In this document: positions 1 through 9,300 of the stretch, piece after piece | Numbering within the stretch: the first letter of the stretch is position 1 | Layout: each line of letters begins with the position of its first letter | NCBI GenBank assembly: GCA_030148025.1 | Contig: JASBUG010000008.1 | Location: 1 to 64,000, forward strand | Source of the DNA: Flavobacteriaceae bacterium | GTDB lineage: Bacteria; Bacteroidota; Bacteroidia; Flavobacteriales; Flavobacteriaceae | Direction of reading: 5' to 3' | DNA: 64,000 bases | The notes under the pieces: model-generated | The model's input: only the letters and a program-made list of their open reading frames with translations | What the model was told of the DNA's origin: nothing | Database searches by the model: none | Translations under genes and position numbers: made by a program

Positions 1-336
1 ACACTGTCTGGCGGTACCAAACAAAAGGTAAATCTAATTTTAACCTTTATGTTTGATAGCCCTTTAATAATTCTTGATGAACCTACCACTGGTTTAGATC
101 CTATTTCATTAATTCATCTTAAGGAATTGATAGATAAAGAAAAGGCCAAAGGAAAAACTATATTAATTACCTCACACATTATGAGCTTTGTTGAAGAGGT
201 GTCTGATGAAATAGTTTTTCTTCTTGAAGGTAAAATATACTTTAAAGGAAGTATAAACGAGCTTAAAAATAAAACAGAGCAACCAGATTTTGAACATGCC
301 ATTGCATCAATCTTAACACATAACAATCATGCTTAA
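1..336 (+). CDS. nosF: NosF-like ABC transporter ATPase, 3' part only
   Basis: The reading frame is open from base 1, so the gene is cut by the window edge and only the last 111 codons are present. It holds the ABC signature LSGGTKQK, the Walker B region LIILDEP, a D-loop (TGLDP) and the H-loop (ITSHIM), so it is the C-terminal half of an ABC ATPase. The following gene is a NosY-type permease overlapping by 8 bp. In denitrifiers NosDFY acts in maturation of the copper centre of nitrous oxide reductase, with NosF energising NosY at the cytoplasmic face. The NosF assignment rests mainly on this pairing. Walker A and any nosZ/nosD/nosL genes would lie upstream, outside the window. A generic ABC-2 export ATPase is the alternative. 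Confidence 0.75.
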   Translation, partial: TLSGGTKQKVNLILTFMFDSPLIILDEPTTGLDPISLIHLKELIDKEKAKGKTILITSHIMSFVEEVSDEIVFLLEGKIYFKGSINELKNKTEQPDFEHAIASILTHNNHA

Positions 337-1111
337 AATATTAAAATACAGTTTTTACGATTTAATGCGAAGCCGCTGGAGCTACGTATATTTGGCATTT
401 TACTTATTATTAGGGTTCGTGTTGTTATTTTTAAACCATGATCTGTCTAAAGCGGTAATCACTTTAATGAATGTCATTATCGTTCTGGTACCACTTATAG
501 GAACCATTTTTGGAGTAATGTATTACTATAACTCAAAAGAATTTACCGAATTACTGCTAGCACAACCCTTAAAACGATCTTCTATTTTTTTAGGTCAGTA
601 TTTAGGTGTAGCCTTATCATTATCTATGAGTTTAGTTATAGGATTAGGAGTTCCGTTTGTGTTTTATGGTCTGTTTAAATCGAATGTTATATGGGATTTT
701 TCACTACTGCTAATAACGGGTGCATTTTTAACCTTTATATTCTCTGCACTTGCTTTTAACATTGCCCTATCTAACGAAAACAAAATAAAAGGGTTTGGGT
801 ATGCTATTCTACTTTGGTTATTTCTAGCGGTAATTTATGATGGTATCTTTTTAATGTCGCTGGTTATTTTTGAAGACTATCCTTTAGATAAGCTGTCATT
901 AGTTGGCTCAATGCTAAACCCTATAGACCTTTCCAGAACATTAATATTATTAAAACTAGATATTTCAGCGCTATTAGGATATACTGGAGCGGTGTTTAAA
1001 AAGTTTTTCGGAACCAATTTTGGATTTATCATTTCTTTCATTGTATTGATTTTTTGGGTTACACTACCTATGCTAAGAATAATTGGAAAATCTAAAAAGA
1101 AAGATTTTTAA
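329..1111 (+). CDS. nosY: NosY-like ABC-2 type permease
   Basis: The 260-residue protein has about six hydrophobic segments: near residues 20-38, 45-68, 90-115, 125-148, 155-180 and 232-252. It shows the layout of NosY/ABC-2 permeases, including the conserved cytoplasmic stretch with TELLLAQPLKRSSI after the second helix. It is translationally coupled to the preceding ATPase (ATG lies 8 bp inside it). Family knowledge: NosY forms the membrane channel of the NosDFY complex that helps assemble the Cu centre of N2O reductase. The reading fits the nap nitrate reductase operon elsewhere in the window. The exact substrate cannot be read from sequence, and a different ABC-2 exporter is possible. Confidence 0.72.
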   Translation: MLKILKYSFYDLMRSRWSYVYLAFYLLLGFVLLFLNHDLSKAVITLMNVIIVLVPLIGTIFGVMYYYNSKEFTELLLAQPLKRSSIFLGQYLGVALSLSMSLVIGLGVPFVFYGLFKSNVIWDFSLLLITGAFLTFIFSALAFNIALSNENKIKGFGYAILLWLFLAVIYDGIFLMSLVIFEDYPLDKLSLVGSMLNPIDLSRTLILLKLDISALLGYTGAVFKKFFGTNFGFIISFIVLIFWVTLPMLRIIGKSKKKDF

Positions 1112-1156
1112 TAAACTATAAGTGTCTTTAAAAAGCATTTCAAAAGCCTGTTACAA

Positions 1157-1594
1157 ATGAGATTCAAATTATTTATTCTATTACTATCTGTAGTTATGCT
1201 TTATAACTGTAAAAACAGTGAAAAGCAACGCGACAAAAACGAACCTTTAACTGAAGAAGTTCTATTATCAGACTTAAAGCTTGATAATGGCAAAAAATGG
1301 ATTGCCAACTTAGAAACCGAAATTGGTGTTAAAAACATGGATTCTATTATTAAGGTATTTAAGCAAGAAAATAACACAGATTATGCTTCGTTAGGTGAAG
1401 CACTTTCAAAACAAACTAGCTATGTTATTAAAAATTGCTCAATGAAAGGAGAACCTCATGATCAGCTTCATGTAGTTTTAGTACCTATGCTTGATGAGAT
1501 CTCTGCAATGAAAGAAGGTGGTAATGGCAAAAATTTAGATGAATTAACAGCCCTAATAAACGCTTACTTTAAGCATTTTAAGGTTGAACAATAG
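1157..1594 (+). CDS. small lipoprotein downstream of nosFY, possible metal binder
   Basis: This is a 145-residue protein with a short signal peptide ending in a lipobox (LYNC, Cys at about residue 18), so it is probably a lipoprotein facing the periplasm. The rest is helical and charged. The striking part is near residues 94-107, where a Cys, a Met and two His are close together (CSMKGEPHDQLH). That is a reasonable set of ligands for copper or haem, but the binding is inferred. It starts 45 bp after nosY on the same strand and ends before a strong terminator, so it probably belongs to the nos operon. I do not recognise a named family. Confidence 0.6.
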   Translation: MRFKLFILLLSVVMLYNCKNSEKQRDKNEPLTEEVLLSDLKLDNGKKWIANLETEIGVKNMDSIIKVFKQENNTDYASLGEALSKQTSYVIKNCSMKGEPHDQLHVVLVPMLDEISAMKEGGNGKNLDELTALINAYFKHFKVEQ

Positions 1595-1709
1595 CTGATA
1601 TTCATCATAGAAAATAACTTAAATTCGTTGTAAATTTATATTGATATAGAGCATTTTAGCAATTCCTACAAATTGTAATTATGTGATATATCAATCCCTA
1701 ACATTGGCT

Positions 1710-1743
1710 CGTTAACCAGTATTGGTTAACGGGTCTTTTTTTT
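1710..1743 (+). terminator. intrinsic terminator after the nosFY-lipoprotein unit
   Basis: A perfect 9-bp stem (CGTTAACCA / TGGTTAACG) with a GTAT loop is followed by a run of ten T. It closes the rightward operon. It does not carry a T-run in the leftward direction, so it does not serve the convergent gene that ends at 1742. Confidence 0.85.
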
Positions 1744-2092
1744 AAGAATATTTACGTTTGTACCAAACCTTTTGCCATTCTCTTGATAAAATTAAAAAGA
1801 CTACCTGTTCACTTAATTGTAAAGCATCACTCCCGTCAAGTGCTTTAATCTTCTTTTCTGGAACATCAATGATATAAAGCAAATTAAGATAGTCTGCAAA
1901 TTTATTTTGAATAAGATTATACACTGTTTCGTGTAGCATTAATTTTAAGCTAGAGGGCAATATCTCTTCATTTACTTCAAAATCTATATTAGCAAACTTA
2001 AAATCTTTATTAAGCTGCTTAATTAGCTCTGTATATAAATTAAGTTGCTCAGATTGTAAAAAAAGCTCATCTATGTTTTGTAATTCTTGCAT
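1742..2092 (-). CDS. conserved small hypothetical protein
   Basis: The product is 116 residues, soluble, acidic in the first half and basic at the C-terminus (WQKVWYKRKYS). No signal peptide, membrane segment or known catalytic motif is visible. It lies 5 bp downstream of the polyprenyl synthetase on the same strand and is probably co-transcribed with it. Its job cannot be inferred beyond that neighbourhood. The frame is well supported by tight packing and by protein-like composition. Confidence 0.6.
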   Translation of the reverse strand: MQELQNIDELFLQSEQLNLYTELIKQLNKDFKFANIDFEVNEEILPSSLKLMLHETVYNLIQNKFADYLNLLYIIDVPEKKIKALDGSDALQLSEQVVFLILSREWQKVWYKRKYS

Positions 2093-2097
2093 TAATA

Positions 2098-3072
2098 CTA
2101 TACCTGTCGTTTCATTAATTGTTCTCCAAAATTCATCAAAACTTCTTTTTTACCACTGTCAATATCTAGCTGTTTTAAAACCTGAAATGCTTTATTAGTA
2201 TAAAGCTCAATAGCATCTTTGGTTGCCTGTAAAGCACCACTATCATTAAATATTTGCTTTACAGTATCTATCTTATCTTTAGCATTAGCTGGAGAAATAC
2301 TAAACAATCCTAGTAACTCAGCTTGGGTTTCTTTAGAGGAATATTCAATAGCTTTTAAGTATAAATAGGTTTTCTTATTTTCAATGATATCACCACCAAC
2401 TTGCTTACCAAAAGATTCTGGATCACCAAAAGCATCCAAAAAATCATCTTGAAGCTGGAATGCTATTCCTAAGTTCTTCCCAAATTCATAAATCCCTTGT
2501 TGGTCTTCTACACTAGCTTTCGCTACAATAGCGCCCATTTGCAAAGCAGCTCCAACCAACACAGCAGTTTTATATTCGATCATTTTCAAATACTCTGGCA
2601 CGGTTACATCATCTCTAGTTTCAAAATCAATATCATATTGCTGACCTTCGCAAACTTCTAATGCTGTTTTACTAAATAATTTTGCTAGACTCTTAAAAAT
2701 AGACACCTCATAATTCTCAAATAATTGATAGGCTAGAATTAGCATCGCGTCACCAGATAAAATACCAGTATTTATATTCCATTTTTCATGAACTGTTATA
2801 TTTCCTCGTCGTAAAGGAGCATCATCCATAATATCATCATGAACAAGAGAAAAATTATGAAATACCTCAACTGCCAAAGCAGCATCTAATGCCTTATTTG
2901 AATCACAGTCAAAAATATCTGCAGCCATAAGTGTTAAAACCGGACGTAAACGCTTACCTCCCAACTTCAAGATATAATTAATGGGTTCATATAGATTTTT
3001 GGGTTCGCCAAATTGCATGTATTCTTCCAAATACTTTACAAAGTTTTTTTGATAGGTCTCTATTGTTTGCAT
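2098..3072 (-). CDS. polyprenyl (isoprenyl) diphosphate synthase
   Basis: This is a trans-isoprenyl diphosphate synthase of 324 residues. It has the GGKRLRP motif near residue 44, the first Asp-rich motif HDDIMDDAPLRRG near residue 82, and the second motif FQLQDDFLD near residue 205. These motifs bind Mg and the allylic and homoallylic diphosphates. The likely role is to make the side chain of menaquinone or another polyprenyl chain; chain length cannot be set with confidence. The ATG at 3072 is chosen over a TTG at 3090, because a TATTTTTG -7 box ends 4 nt before this ATG and the extra residues would lie inside the promoter. The downstream small gene follows after 5 bp. Confidence 0.9.
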   Translation of the reverse strand: MQTIETYQKNFVKYLEEYMQFGEPKNLYEPINYILKLGGKRLRPVLTLMAADIFDCDSNKALDAALAVEVFHNFSLVHDDIMDDAPLRRGNITVHEKWNINTGILSGDAMLILAYQLFENYEVSIFKSLAKLFSKTALEVCEGQQYDIDFETRDDVTVPEYLKMIEYKTAVLVGAALQMGAIVAKASVEDQQGIYEFGKNLGIAFQLQDDFLDAFGDPESFGKQVGGDIIENKKTYLYLKAIEYSSKETQAELLGLFSISPANAKDKIDTVKQIFNDSGALQATKDAIELYTNKAFQVLKQLDIDSGKKEVLMNFGEQLMKRQV

Positions 3073-3076
3073 GCAG

Positions 3077-3084
3077 CAAAAATA
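3077..3084 (-). promoter_or_regulatory. -7 box (TATTTTTG) of the polyprenyl synthase gene
   Basis: On the minus strand TATTTTTG is followed by CTGC and then the ATG. The 4-nt gap puts the expected transcription start at or beside the A of the start codon, so the mRNA would be leaderless. No TTG sits at the usual 17-23 bp upstream distance. Confidence 0.5.
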
Positions 3085-3156
3085 AATCAATTAACTACAA
3101 TTATAAACCCTAATCAATTTTAGTGTTAAAAAATCTTAAAACTTTGGAAACTTTTT

Positions 3157-3186
3157 TTGTTTATAAAGTTTCCTGTATTATTTTTG
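3157..3186 (+). promoter_or_regulatory. promoter of the TetR-efflux operon
   Basis: TTG (3157-3159), a spacer of exactly 19 bp and TATTTTTG (3179-3186) match the Bacteroidota sigma-ABfr consensus TTG-N19-TAnnTTTG in full. The predicted start of transcription is near 3191, leaving a leader of about 12 nt before the ATG at 3203. Confidence 0.75.
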
Positions 3187-3202
3187 CCCCGATTTTTACA
3201 AG

Positions 3203-3820
3203 ATGATGAGAGAAAAAATAATTGACAAAGCTGGTGATATGTTCTTAAAATTTGGATTTAAGAGTGTTACTATGGATGATATCGCCAGAGAAATGGGTAT
3301 TTCAAAAAAAACGATCTATAAATATTTTGACAATAAAGATCATTTGGTTGATGATACTACCATGTATGTTCAAAAGACCATTGATAAAGTGATTATGGAT
3401 ATTATGTCTAAAGGATATAATGCTATTGAAGAAAATTTTGCCATTAAAAATGTATTTAAAAACATGTTTAAAAATGCAAAGACATCTCCAATGTATCAAC
3501 TAAAAAAATACTACCCCGAGACGTTTGCCAAATTAATGGCTAACGAAATATGCACATTTAGTGAATGTGTAATGTCTAATCTAGACAAAGGTGTTAAAGA
3601 AAAAATATATCGAGAAAACATAGACAAAGATATGGTCATGAAATTTTACTTTATCCTTGTTTTTGGAGTTCATGAGAGCGAACTTTTCGACAGTTCCCTT
3701 TCTGAAATAGTGAAAACAGAAGTGAAAATTTTAGAATACCATACTCGAGCGATCGCAACGTTATATGGTCATTCTATATTAGAAGATCAATTAACTAAAT
3801 ACAAATTAAATCAATCATAA
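3203..3820 (+). CDS. TetR/AcrR family transcriptional regulator
   Basis: This is a 205-residue regulator. The N-terminal helix-turn-helix is typical of TetR (residues 4-50: KAGDMFLKFGFKSVTMDDIA, then MGISKKTIYKYFDNKDHLV), followed by a helical ligand-binding domain. It is the first gene of a TetR-TolC-MFP-RND unit and is separated from tolC by only 3 bp, so it probably controls its own operon, most likely as a repressor relieved by a small molecule. The ligand is unknown. The second ATG (3206) is an equally possible start. Confidence 0.88.
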   Translation: MMREKIIDKAGDMFLKFGFKSVTMDDIAREMGISKKTIYKYFDNKDHLVDDTTMYVQKTIDKVIMDIMSKGYNAIEENFAIKNVFKNMFKNAKTSPMYQLKKYYPETFAKLMANEICTFSECVMSNLDKGVKEKIYRENIDKDMVMKFYFILVFGVHESELFDSSLSEIVKTEVKILEYHTRAIATLYGHSILEDQLTKYKLNQS

Positions 3821-3823
3821 AAA

Positions 3824-5170
3824 ATGACAAAAAGAATAATCCTTTTATTCAGTTTAATCTTAACCACTAGTGTCATGGCTCAGCAAGACACTAAACGTTT
3901 TAGTTTACAAGAAGCTATAGATTATGCTCTTGAAAACAATAGAACAGCTAAAAATGCAGCAAGAGATATTACTGCTGCCGAAAAGCAAAAATGGGAAACC
4001 ACGTCAACAGGATTACCACAAATCAGCGCTAAAATTGATTACAACAATTGGTTAAAGCAGCAGGTTTCATTAATCCCAGCCGAATTTTTTGGTGGAAACC
4101 CAGGTGAATTTGCCGAAGTTGCCTTTGGTACAAAACAAACAATGAATGCTACAATCACTGTAAATCAAAAGGTCTTTGACGGCTCATATTTAGTTGGACT
4201 ACAATCTGCTAAGGTGTTTTTAGAAATATCAAAAAATGCCAAAGAGAAAACAGACCTTGAAGTAAGAAAATCGGTAATTGATGCTTACGGCAATGTATTG
4301 TTATCTGAAGAAAGTATCGCTATACTAAAAAGAAATATAGCCGTACTGGAAAAGAACCTAGAAGAGACCTCTAAAATTTACGAGAACGGTTTGGAAGAGG
4401 AAGAAAGTGTAGAACAATTACAGATCACACTTTCTGGTGTAAAAAGTAATTTAAACAACACTACAAGGCTTAATACTTTAGCCTATCAAATGTTAAACAT
4501 TACGTTAGGGATCGATATAGAAGATAACATAACACTAACCGATTCTCTGGAAAGTTTAACATCGCAAAACATAGTATTAAGCTTACTTGATGCCGAAGAA
4601 AATGTTGAAAATACTATCGATTATAAAATTGCAGCTAACGATAAACGTTCAAAAGAACTACTTCTTAAATTAGAAAAAAGTAAAGCTCTACCAACTATTG
4701 ATGCGTTTATTAATGGAGGCTATGCTGGAAACAATAATAGTTTCGACTTTCTTAAAAAAGAACAGCAATGGTTTGGTTCTTCACTTATTGGAGTAAATAT
4801 GAACATTCCAATTTTTAGTTCTTTAGGTCGTAGTGCAGCAACTCAACGTGCAAAGATAAATTTAGATAAATCTACAGACGATCTATTAGAAACCTCGCAA
4901 AAATTGAAACTTCAAATAAGTCGGGCAAAAAGTGACTATCGATTCTCTATAGAAGATTATGAGAACAAAAAGCAAAATTTGAATCTTGCAGAACGTATTG
5001 AACAAAAAAATCAAACTAAATTCTTTGAAGGAATCGCATCAAGTTTTGACCTAAGGCAAGCGCAAACACAACTATACACATCGCAGCAAGAATATTTACA
5101 AGCCATGCTAGATGTTATTAATAAAAAAGCAGAATTAGAAACAGTTTTAAATGAACTACCTAAAAATTAA
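3824..5170 (+). CDS. TolC family outer-membrane efflux protein
   Basis: This is a 448-residue outer-membrane factor with a signal peptide cleaved near MAQQ (residues 19-22). It contains the two long coiled-coil repeats of TolC proteins, the first around residues 28-250 (SLQEAIDYALENNRTAKNAA) and the second around 260-445. It forms the trimeric channel that takes substrates from an RND pump across the outer membrane. It follows the TetR gene after 3 bp and precedes the membrane-fusion protein, so the operon encodes a full tripartite pump. The substrate is not predictable. Confidence 0.9.
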   Translation: MTKRIILLFSLILTTSVMAQQDTKRFSLQEAIDYALENNRTAKNAARDITAAEKQKWETTSTGLPQISAKIDYNNWLKQQVSLIPAEFFGGNPGEFAEVAFGTKQTMNATITVNQKVFDGSYLVGLQSAKVFLEISKNAKEKTDLEVRKSVIDAYGNVLLSEESIAILKRNIAVLEKNLEETSKIYENGLEEEESVEQLQITLSGVKSNLNNTTRLNTLAYQMLNITLGIDIEDNITLTDSLESLTSQNIVLSLLDAEENVENTIDYKIAANDKRSKELLLKLEKSKALPTIDAFINGGYAGNNNSFDFLKKEQQWFGSSLIGVNMNIPIFSSLGRSAATQRAKINLDKSTDDLLETSQKLKLQISRAKSDYRFSIEDYENKKQNLNLAERIEQKNQTKFFEGIASSFDLRQAQTQLYTSQQEYLQAMLDVINKKAELETVLNELPKN

Positions 5171-5198
5171 TCAAACAAAAAATAAATCATATCGAAAA

Positions 5199-6371
5199 AT
5201 GAAAAAGATATTTTCACTTCTAATAATAACATTGGTTATTCTTTCTTGCGGAGAAGGAAATAAGCAATCTGTCGACTCTGTGATAGATTCTGGCAACTTA
5301 GATAAAATTAAACAAAAGAAAAAAGAAATAGAACAAGAGCAACTAGCCATTATTTCTAAGTTACAATTATTAAACGATAAAATTGCTGAGCTAGATACCG
5401 TTCAAAAAATATCATTAATAACAACGTTTAAGGCTAAAGAAGAGTTATTTACACATTATTTAGAATTACAAGGGAATGTTACTACTAAACAAAATCTAAT
5501 TATATTCCCTGAGTTTAGCGGAATTCTTTCTCAAGTATTTGTTAAAGAAGGGCAGCGTGTTGTAAAAGGGCAACAACTTGCAAAAATTGATGATGGCGGA
5601 TTGGCACAACAATTAGCACAGTTGCAAATTCAAACAGATTTAGCCAAAACTACTTTTGAGCGTCAAGAACGTTTGTGGAATCAAAAAATTGGAAGCGAAA
5701 TTCAATACTTGCAAGCAAAGTCTAGTTATGAAGCTCAAACAAAAGCAGTAAAGCAACTACAAAGTCAGCTAGAAAAAACTATTGTTAGAGCTCCATTTTC
5801 TGGAACAATAGACGATGTTATTACAGATCAAGGTACTGTTGTTGCTCAAGGGCAAACGCAGCTTATGCGTATCGTAAACCTTAACAATATGTATATAGAA
5901 ACTGCTGTTCCTGAAAACTACATTACAAGTGTAACAAAAGGGAAAGATGTTTCTGTTGAATTTCCTGTATTAGGAGGAAAAACAATTAAAACAAAAATTC
6001 GTCAAGCAGGGAGTTTTATTAATGAGGCAAACCGCACTTATAAAATTGAAGTTCCAGTTCCTAACAAGGACAAATCGATCAAACCAAACTTAACAGCAAA
6101 ATTAAAGATCAATGACTATACCAGTGAAAAAGCATTTTTAATTCCACAAAGTGTTGTTTCAGAAAATGCTCAAGGACAACAATACATTTACATCGTTAAA
6201 GATATTAATGGTAATAATGTTGGTACAACTCAACGTGTCATTATTGAAACTGGAAAAGCTCAAGGAGACCTTATAGAAGTATTATCTGGTATTTCTGTTG
6301 GAATGGATATAATTGAAAAAGGAGCCAGAAGTGTTAAAGAAGCTCAAACAGTTGAAATTATTAATAAGTAA
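5199..6371 (+). CDS. RND efflux membrane-fusion (periplasmic adaptor) lipoprotein
   Basis: The product is 390 residues and starts MKKIFS. An earlier in-frame ATG at 5151 lies within the end of tolC and is rejected because the 5199 start opens directly on a lipoprotein signal with lipobox LSCG. After a coiled coil (residues 25-60) come a biotinyl-lipoyl-like half (GNVTTKQNLIIFPEFSG), an alpha-hairpin (about 130-195), the second lipoyl half (VRAPFSGTIDD) and the beta-barrel and membrane-proximal domains. It links the TolC channel to the RND pump encoded 11 bp downstream. Confidence 0.9.
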   Translation: MKKIFSLLIITLVILSCGEGNKQSVDSVIDSGNLDKIKQKKKEIEQEQLAIISKLQLLNDKIAELDTVQKISLITTFKAKEELFTHYLELQGNVTTKQNLIIFPEFSGILSQVFVKEGQRVVKGQQLAKIDDGGLAQQLAQLQIQTDLAKTTFERQERLWNQKIGSEIQYLQAKSSYEAQTKAVKQLQSQLEKTIVRAPFSGTIDDVITDQGTVVAQGQTQLMRIVNLNNMYIETAVPENYITSVTKGKDVSVEFPVLGGKTIKTKIRQAGSFINEANRTYKIEVPVPNKDKSIKPNLTAKLKINDYTSEKAFLIPQSVVSENAQGQQYIYIVKDINGNNVGTTQRVIIETGKAQGDLIEVLSGISVGMDIIEKGARSVKEAQTVEIINK

Positions 6372-6382
6372 ACTCATTTAAA

Positions 6383-9300
6383 ATGACTAAAAATCAAAAA
6401 AAGGTCCATAAGGAGTTTCCTTTATCAACTTGGGCTATTAATAATTCTACCACTATCTATGTATTGATAGTTGTAATATTATTTCTAGGTATTAAGGCAT
6501 TCTATAACATGCCAAGGGAGAACTTCCCAGAAATTAACGAAACTAAAATATATATAAGTTCATTGTATCCTGGTAACACAGCCGAGGATGTAGAAAAACT
6601 AATTACTGATCCTTTAGAAGACAAGTTAAAATCAGTAAGTAATGTCATAGAAATTACTTCAACATCGCAAGAAGATTACTCAATGGTAATTGTTGAATTT
6701 GATGAAAACATTACTGTAGATCAAGCGAAACAAAAAGTAAAGGATGAGATAGATACTGAAACCGCAGGCGAAGATTGGCCAACCTCAAATGGTGCCAAAG
6801 TACAGCCAAATGTTTTTGAGTTAAGCATGTCTGAAGAAATGCCTATTCTAAACATAAATATTGCTGGTGACTATCCTGTACAACGCTTAAAAGAATATGC
6901 AGAGTATTTAGAAGATGAAATAGAAGATCTTCCAGAAATCAAACAAGCAGATATTAGAGGAGCTCAGGAAAAAGAAGTAGAAGTAGCTGTAGACATTTAT
7001 AAAATGATGGCTGCCCAAGTGAGCTTTCAAGATATCATAAATGCAATTAATGGAGGAAATGTAACTATGTCTGCAGGTAACTTAATTGCAAGCGGACAAC
7101 GACGTACTATTAGAATTTTAGGCGAAATAGATACACCTTCAGAGCTAGAGAACTTTGTTGTGAAATCTGAAAACGGCGATGCCATTTATTTAAAAGATAT
7201 CGCCAGCATTAGCTTTAAGGAAAAAGACAAAACTACTTATGCTCGTGAAAATGGCGAACCTGTAGTAATGATCGACGTTAAAAAACGTGCTGGTAAAAAC
7301 ATGGTGGAAGCTGCAGAGCAAGTTCAGGTTATTGTAAAAGATGCTATAGAAAATGTGTTTCCTAAAGACCTTAATGTAACTATTTCAAACGATCAATCTC
7401 CAAAAACTATTGGTCAAGTAGACGATCTTGTAAACAATATCATTTTTGGTGTAATTCTAGTAGTTACAGTTCTTATGTTTTTCTTAGGGTTTAAGAATGC
7501 TGTATTTGTTGGCTTTGCAATCCCTATGTCAATGTTTATGTCTTTAATGATCCTAAATTTATTTGGATACACACTTAACGTAATGATTCTATTTGGACTC
7601 GTTATGGGGCTTGGTATGTTGGTAGATAATGGTATTGTAGTTGTTGAAAACGTATATCGTTTAATGGACGAGGAAGGTATGAGCAGACGTGAAGCTGCCA
7701 AAAAAGGAATTGGTGAAATCGCCTTCCCTATTATTATATCTACAGCCACTACAGTAGCAGCGTTTATCCCATTAGGATTATGGCCTGGAGTAATGGGTGA
7801 ATTCATGATATTATTACCAATTACTCTATCTACGGTACTAGGTTCTTCTTTATTTGTTGCTATTTTCTTTAACTCGGTATTAGTATCTAAGTTCATGAAA
7901 ACAGAAGACAAAGACATGCCTTTAAAAGAAATAATAATCACTACTTCTCTTATGGCAATTGTTGGGATTCTAGTATTTTTTGTTGGAGGAACCTATAGTG
8001 GTTTAGGTACATTAATGGTATTTACTGCAGTAATGCTATGGGTATACAGATTGTTTTTAAGACGATGGGCTAATAGCTTTCAAACTGGAGCTTTAGTACG
8101 TCTAGAAAACTGGTACGAACGCCAATTAAAAAGCGCCTTAAAAGGATGGAGACCAGGCATATTAGTTATTGGCACCTTTGCCCTTTTAATTATATCCTTT
8201 ATTGGATTTGGAGCCTCTTTAGGTGCTGGAAGAACAAAAGTTGAATTTTTTCCAGACAATAAACCCAACCAGATTATTGTATATATAGAGTATCCTGAAG
8301 GAACAGATATCGAGGAGACAAATACCATCACAAAACAAATTGAAAATCGTGTATTTACAGTATTAAATAGTGATAATTACACAGATAGTGACGGATACAA
8401 TTACATGGTAGAAAGCTCTGTGTCTCAGGTAGGTGAAGGAGCAGGAAACCCACAAACCGATGGAGGCTCATCTGCTGAAATGCCACATAAAGGTAAAATT
8501 ACAGCATCGATGCGTGAGTACAAATACAGACGCGGAGAAGATAGTGAGTTAATGCGTCAAAAAGTACAAGAAGCTCTGGTTGGTATTTATCCTGGTGTAT
8601 TAATATCGGTTGAAAAAGATGCAAATGGCCCACCTGTTGGTCATCCAATAAACATTGAGATCGAGGGTAGCGATTATAACGAATTAATTGCTACGGCTGA
8701 AGAAATGCGTAACTACATAAACTCTAAGAGTATTGGAGGAATTGATGAGCTTAAAATTGATGTAAATAAAGATAAGCCATCAATGCAAGTAGTTGTAGAC
8801 AGAAAAAAAGCAGGAGAACTTGGTATAAATTCTTCTCAAGTTGGTCAACAATTACGTAATTCTATCTACGGTTCTAAAGCAGGCGTTTATAAAGAGGGTG
8901 GTGAAGACTATGATATTTATGTGCGCTTTAACAAAGAAAACAGATACAACAGGAGTGCTTTATTTAATCAAACCATAACATTCAAAGATCAAAATTCTGG
9001 TAAAACAAAAGCCATTCCAGTATCTGCGTTGGCATCGCCATCTAATAACTCTGGATTTAGCTCTATAAAGCACAAGGATACTAAGCGTGTTGTTACTCTA
9101 TACTCTGCTTTAGCACCAGGATTTACTGATGCTGGAGCGATTGTAAATCAAATTCAAAACGAAATGCAATCGTTTAGAGAGTTACCTAGTGATATTAAAA
9201 TTGATTATACTGGTCAGATCGAAGAGCAAAATAAGCAAATGGCCTTTTTAATGGGAGCTTTCTTTACAGGTTTAGGTTTAATTTTCTTCATTCTTATTTT

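Noticed and set aside
5151-5198. Upstream start of the membrane-fusion protein
   Set aside because: It lies partly inside tolC and puts 16 polar residues before a normal lipoprotein signal peptide. The ATG at 5199 is better.
7414-7941. 175-residue minus-strand frame opposite the RND pump
   Set aside because: It is an antisense shadow of conserved transmembrane helices of the pump.
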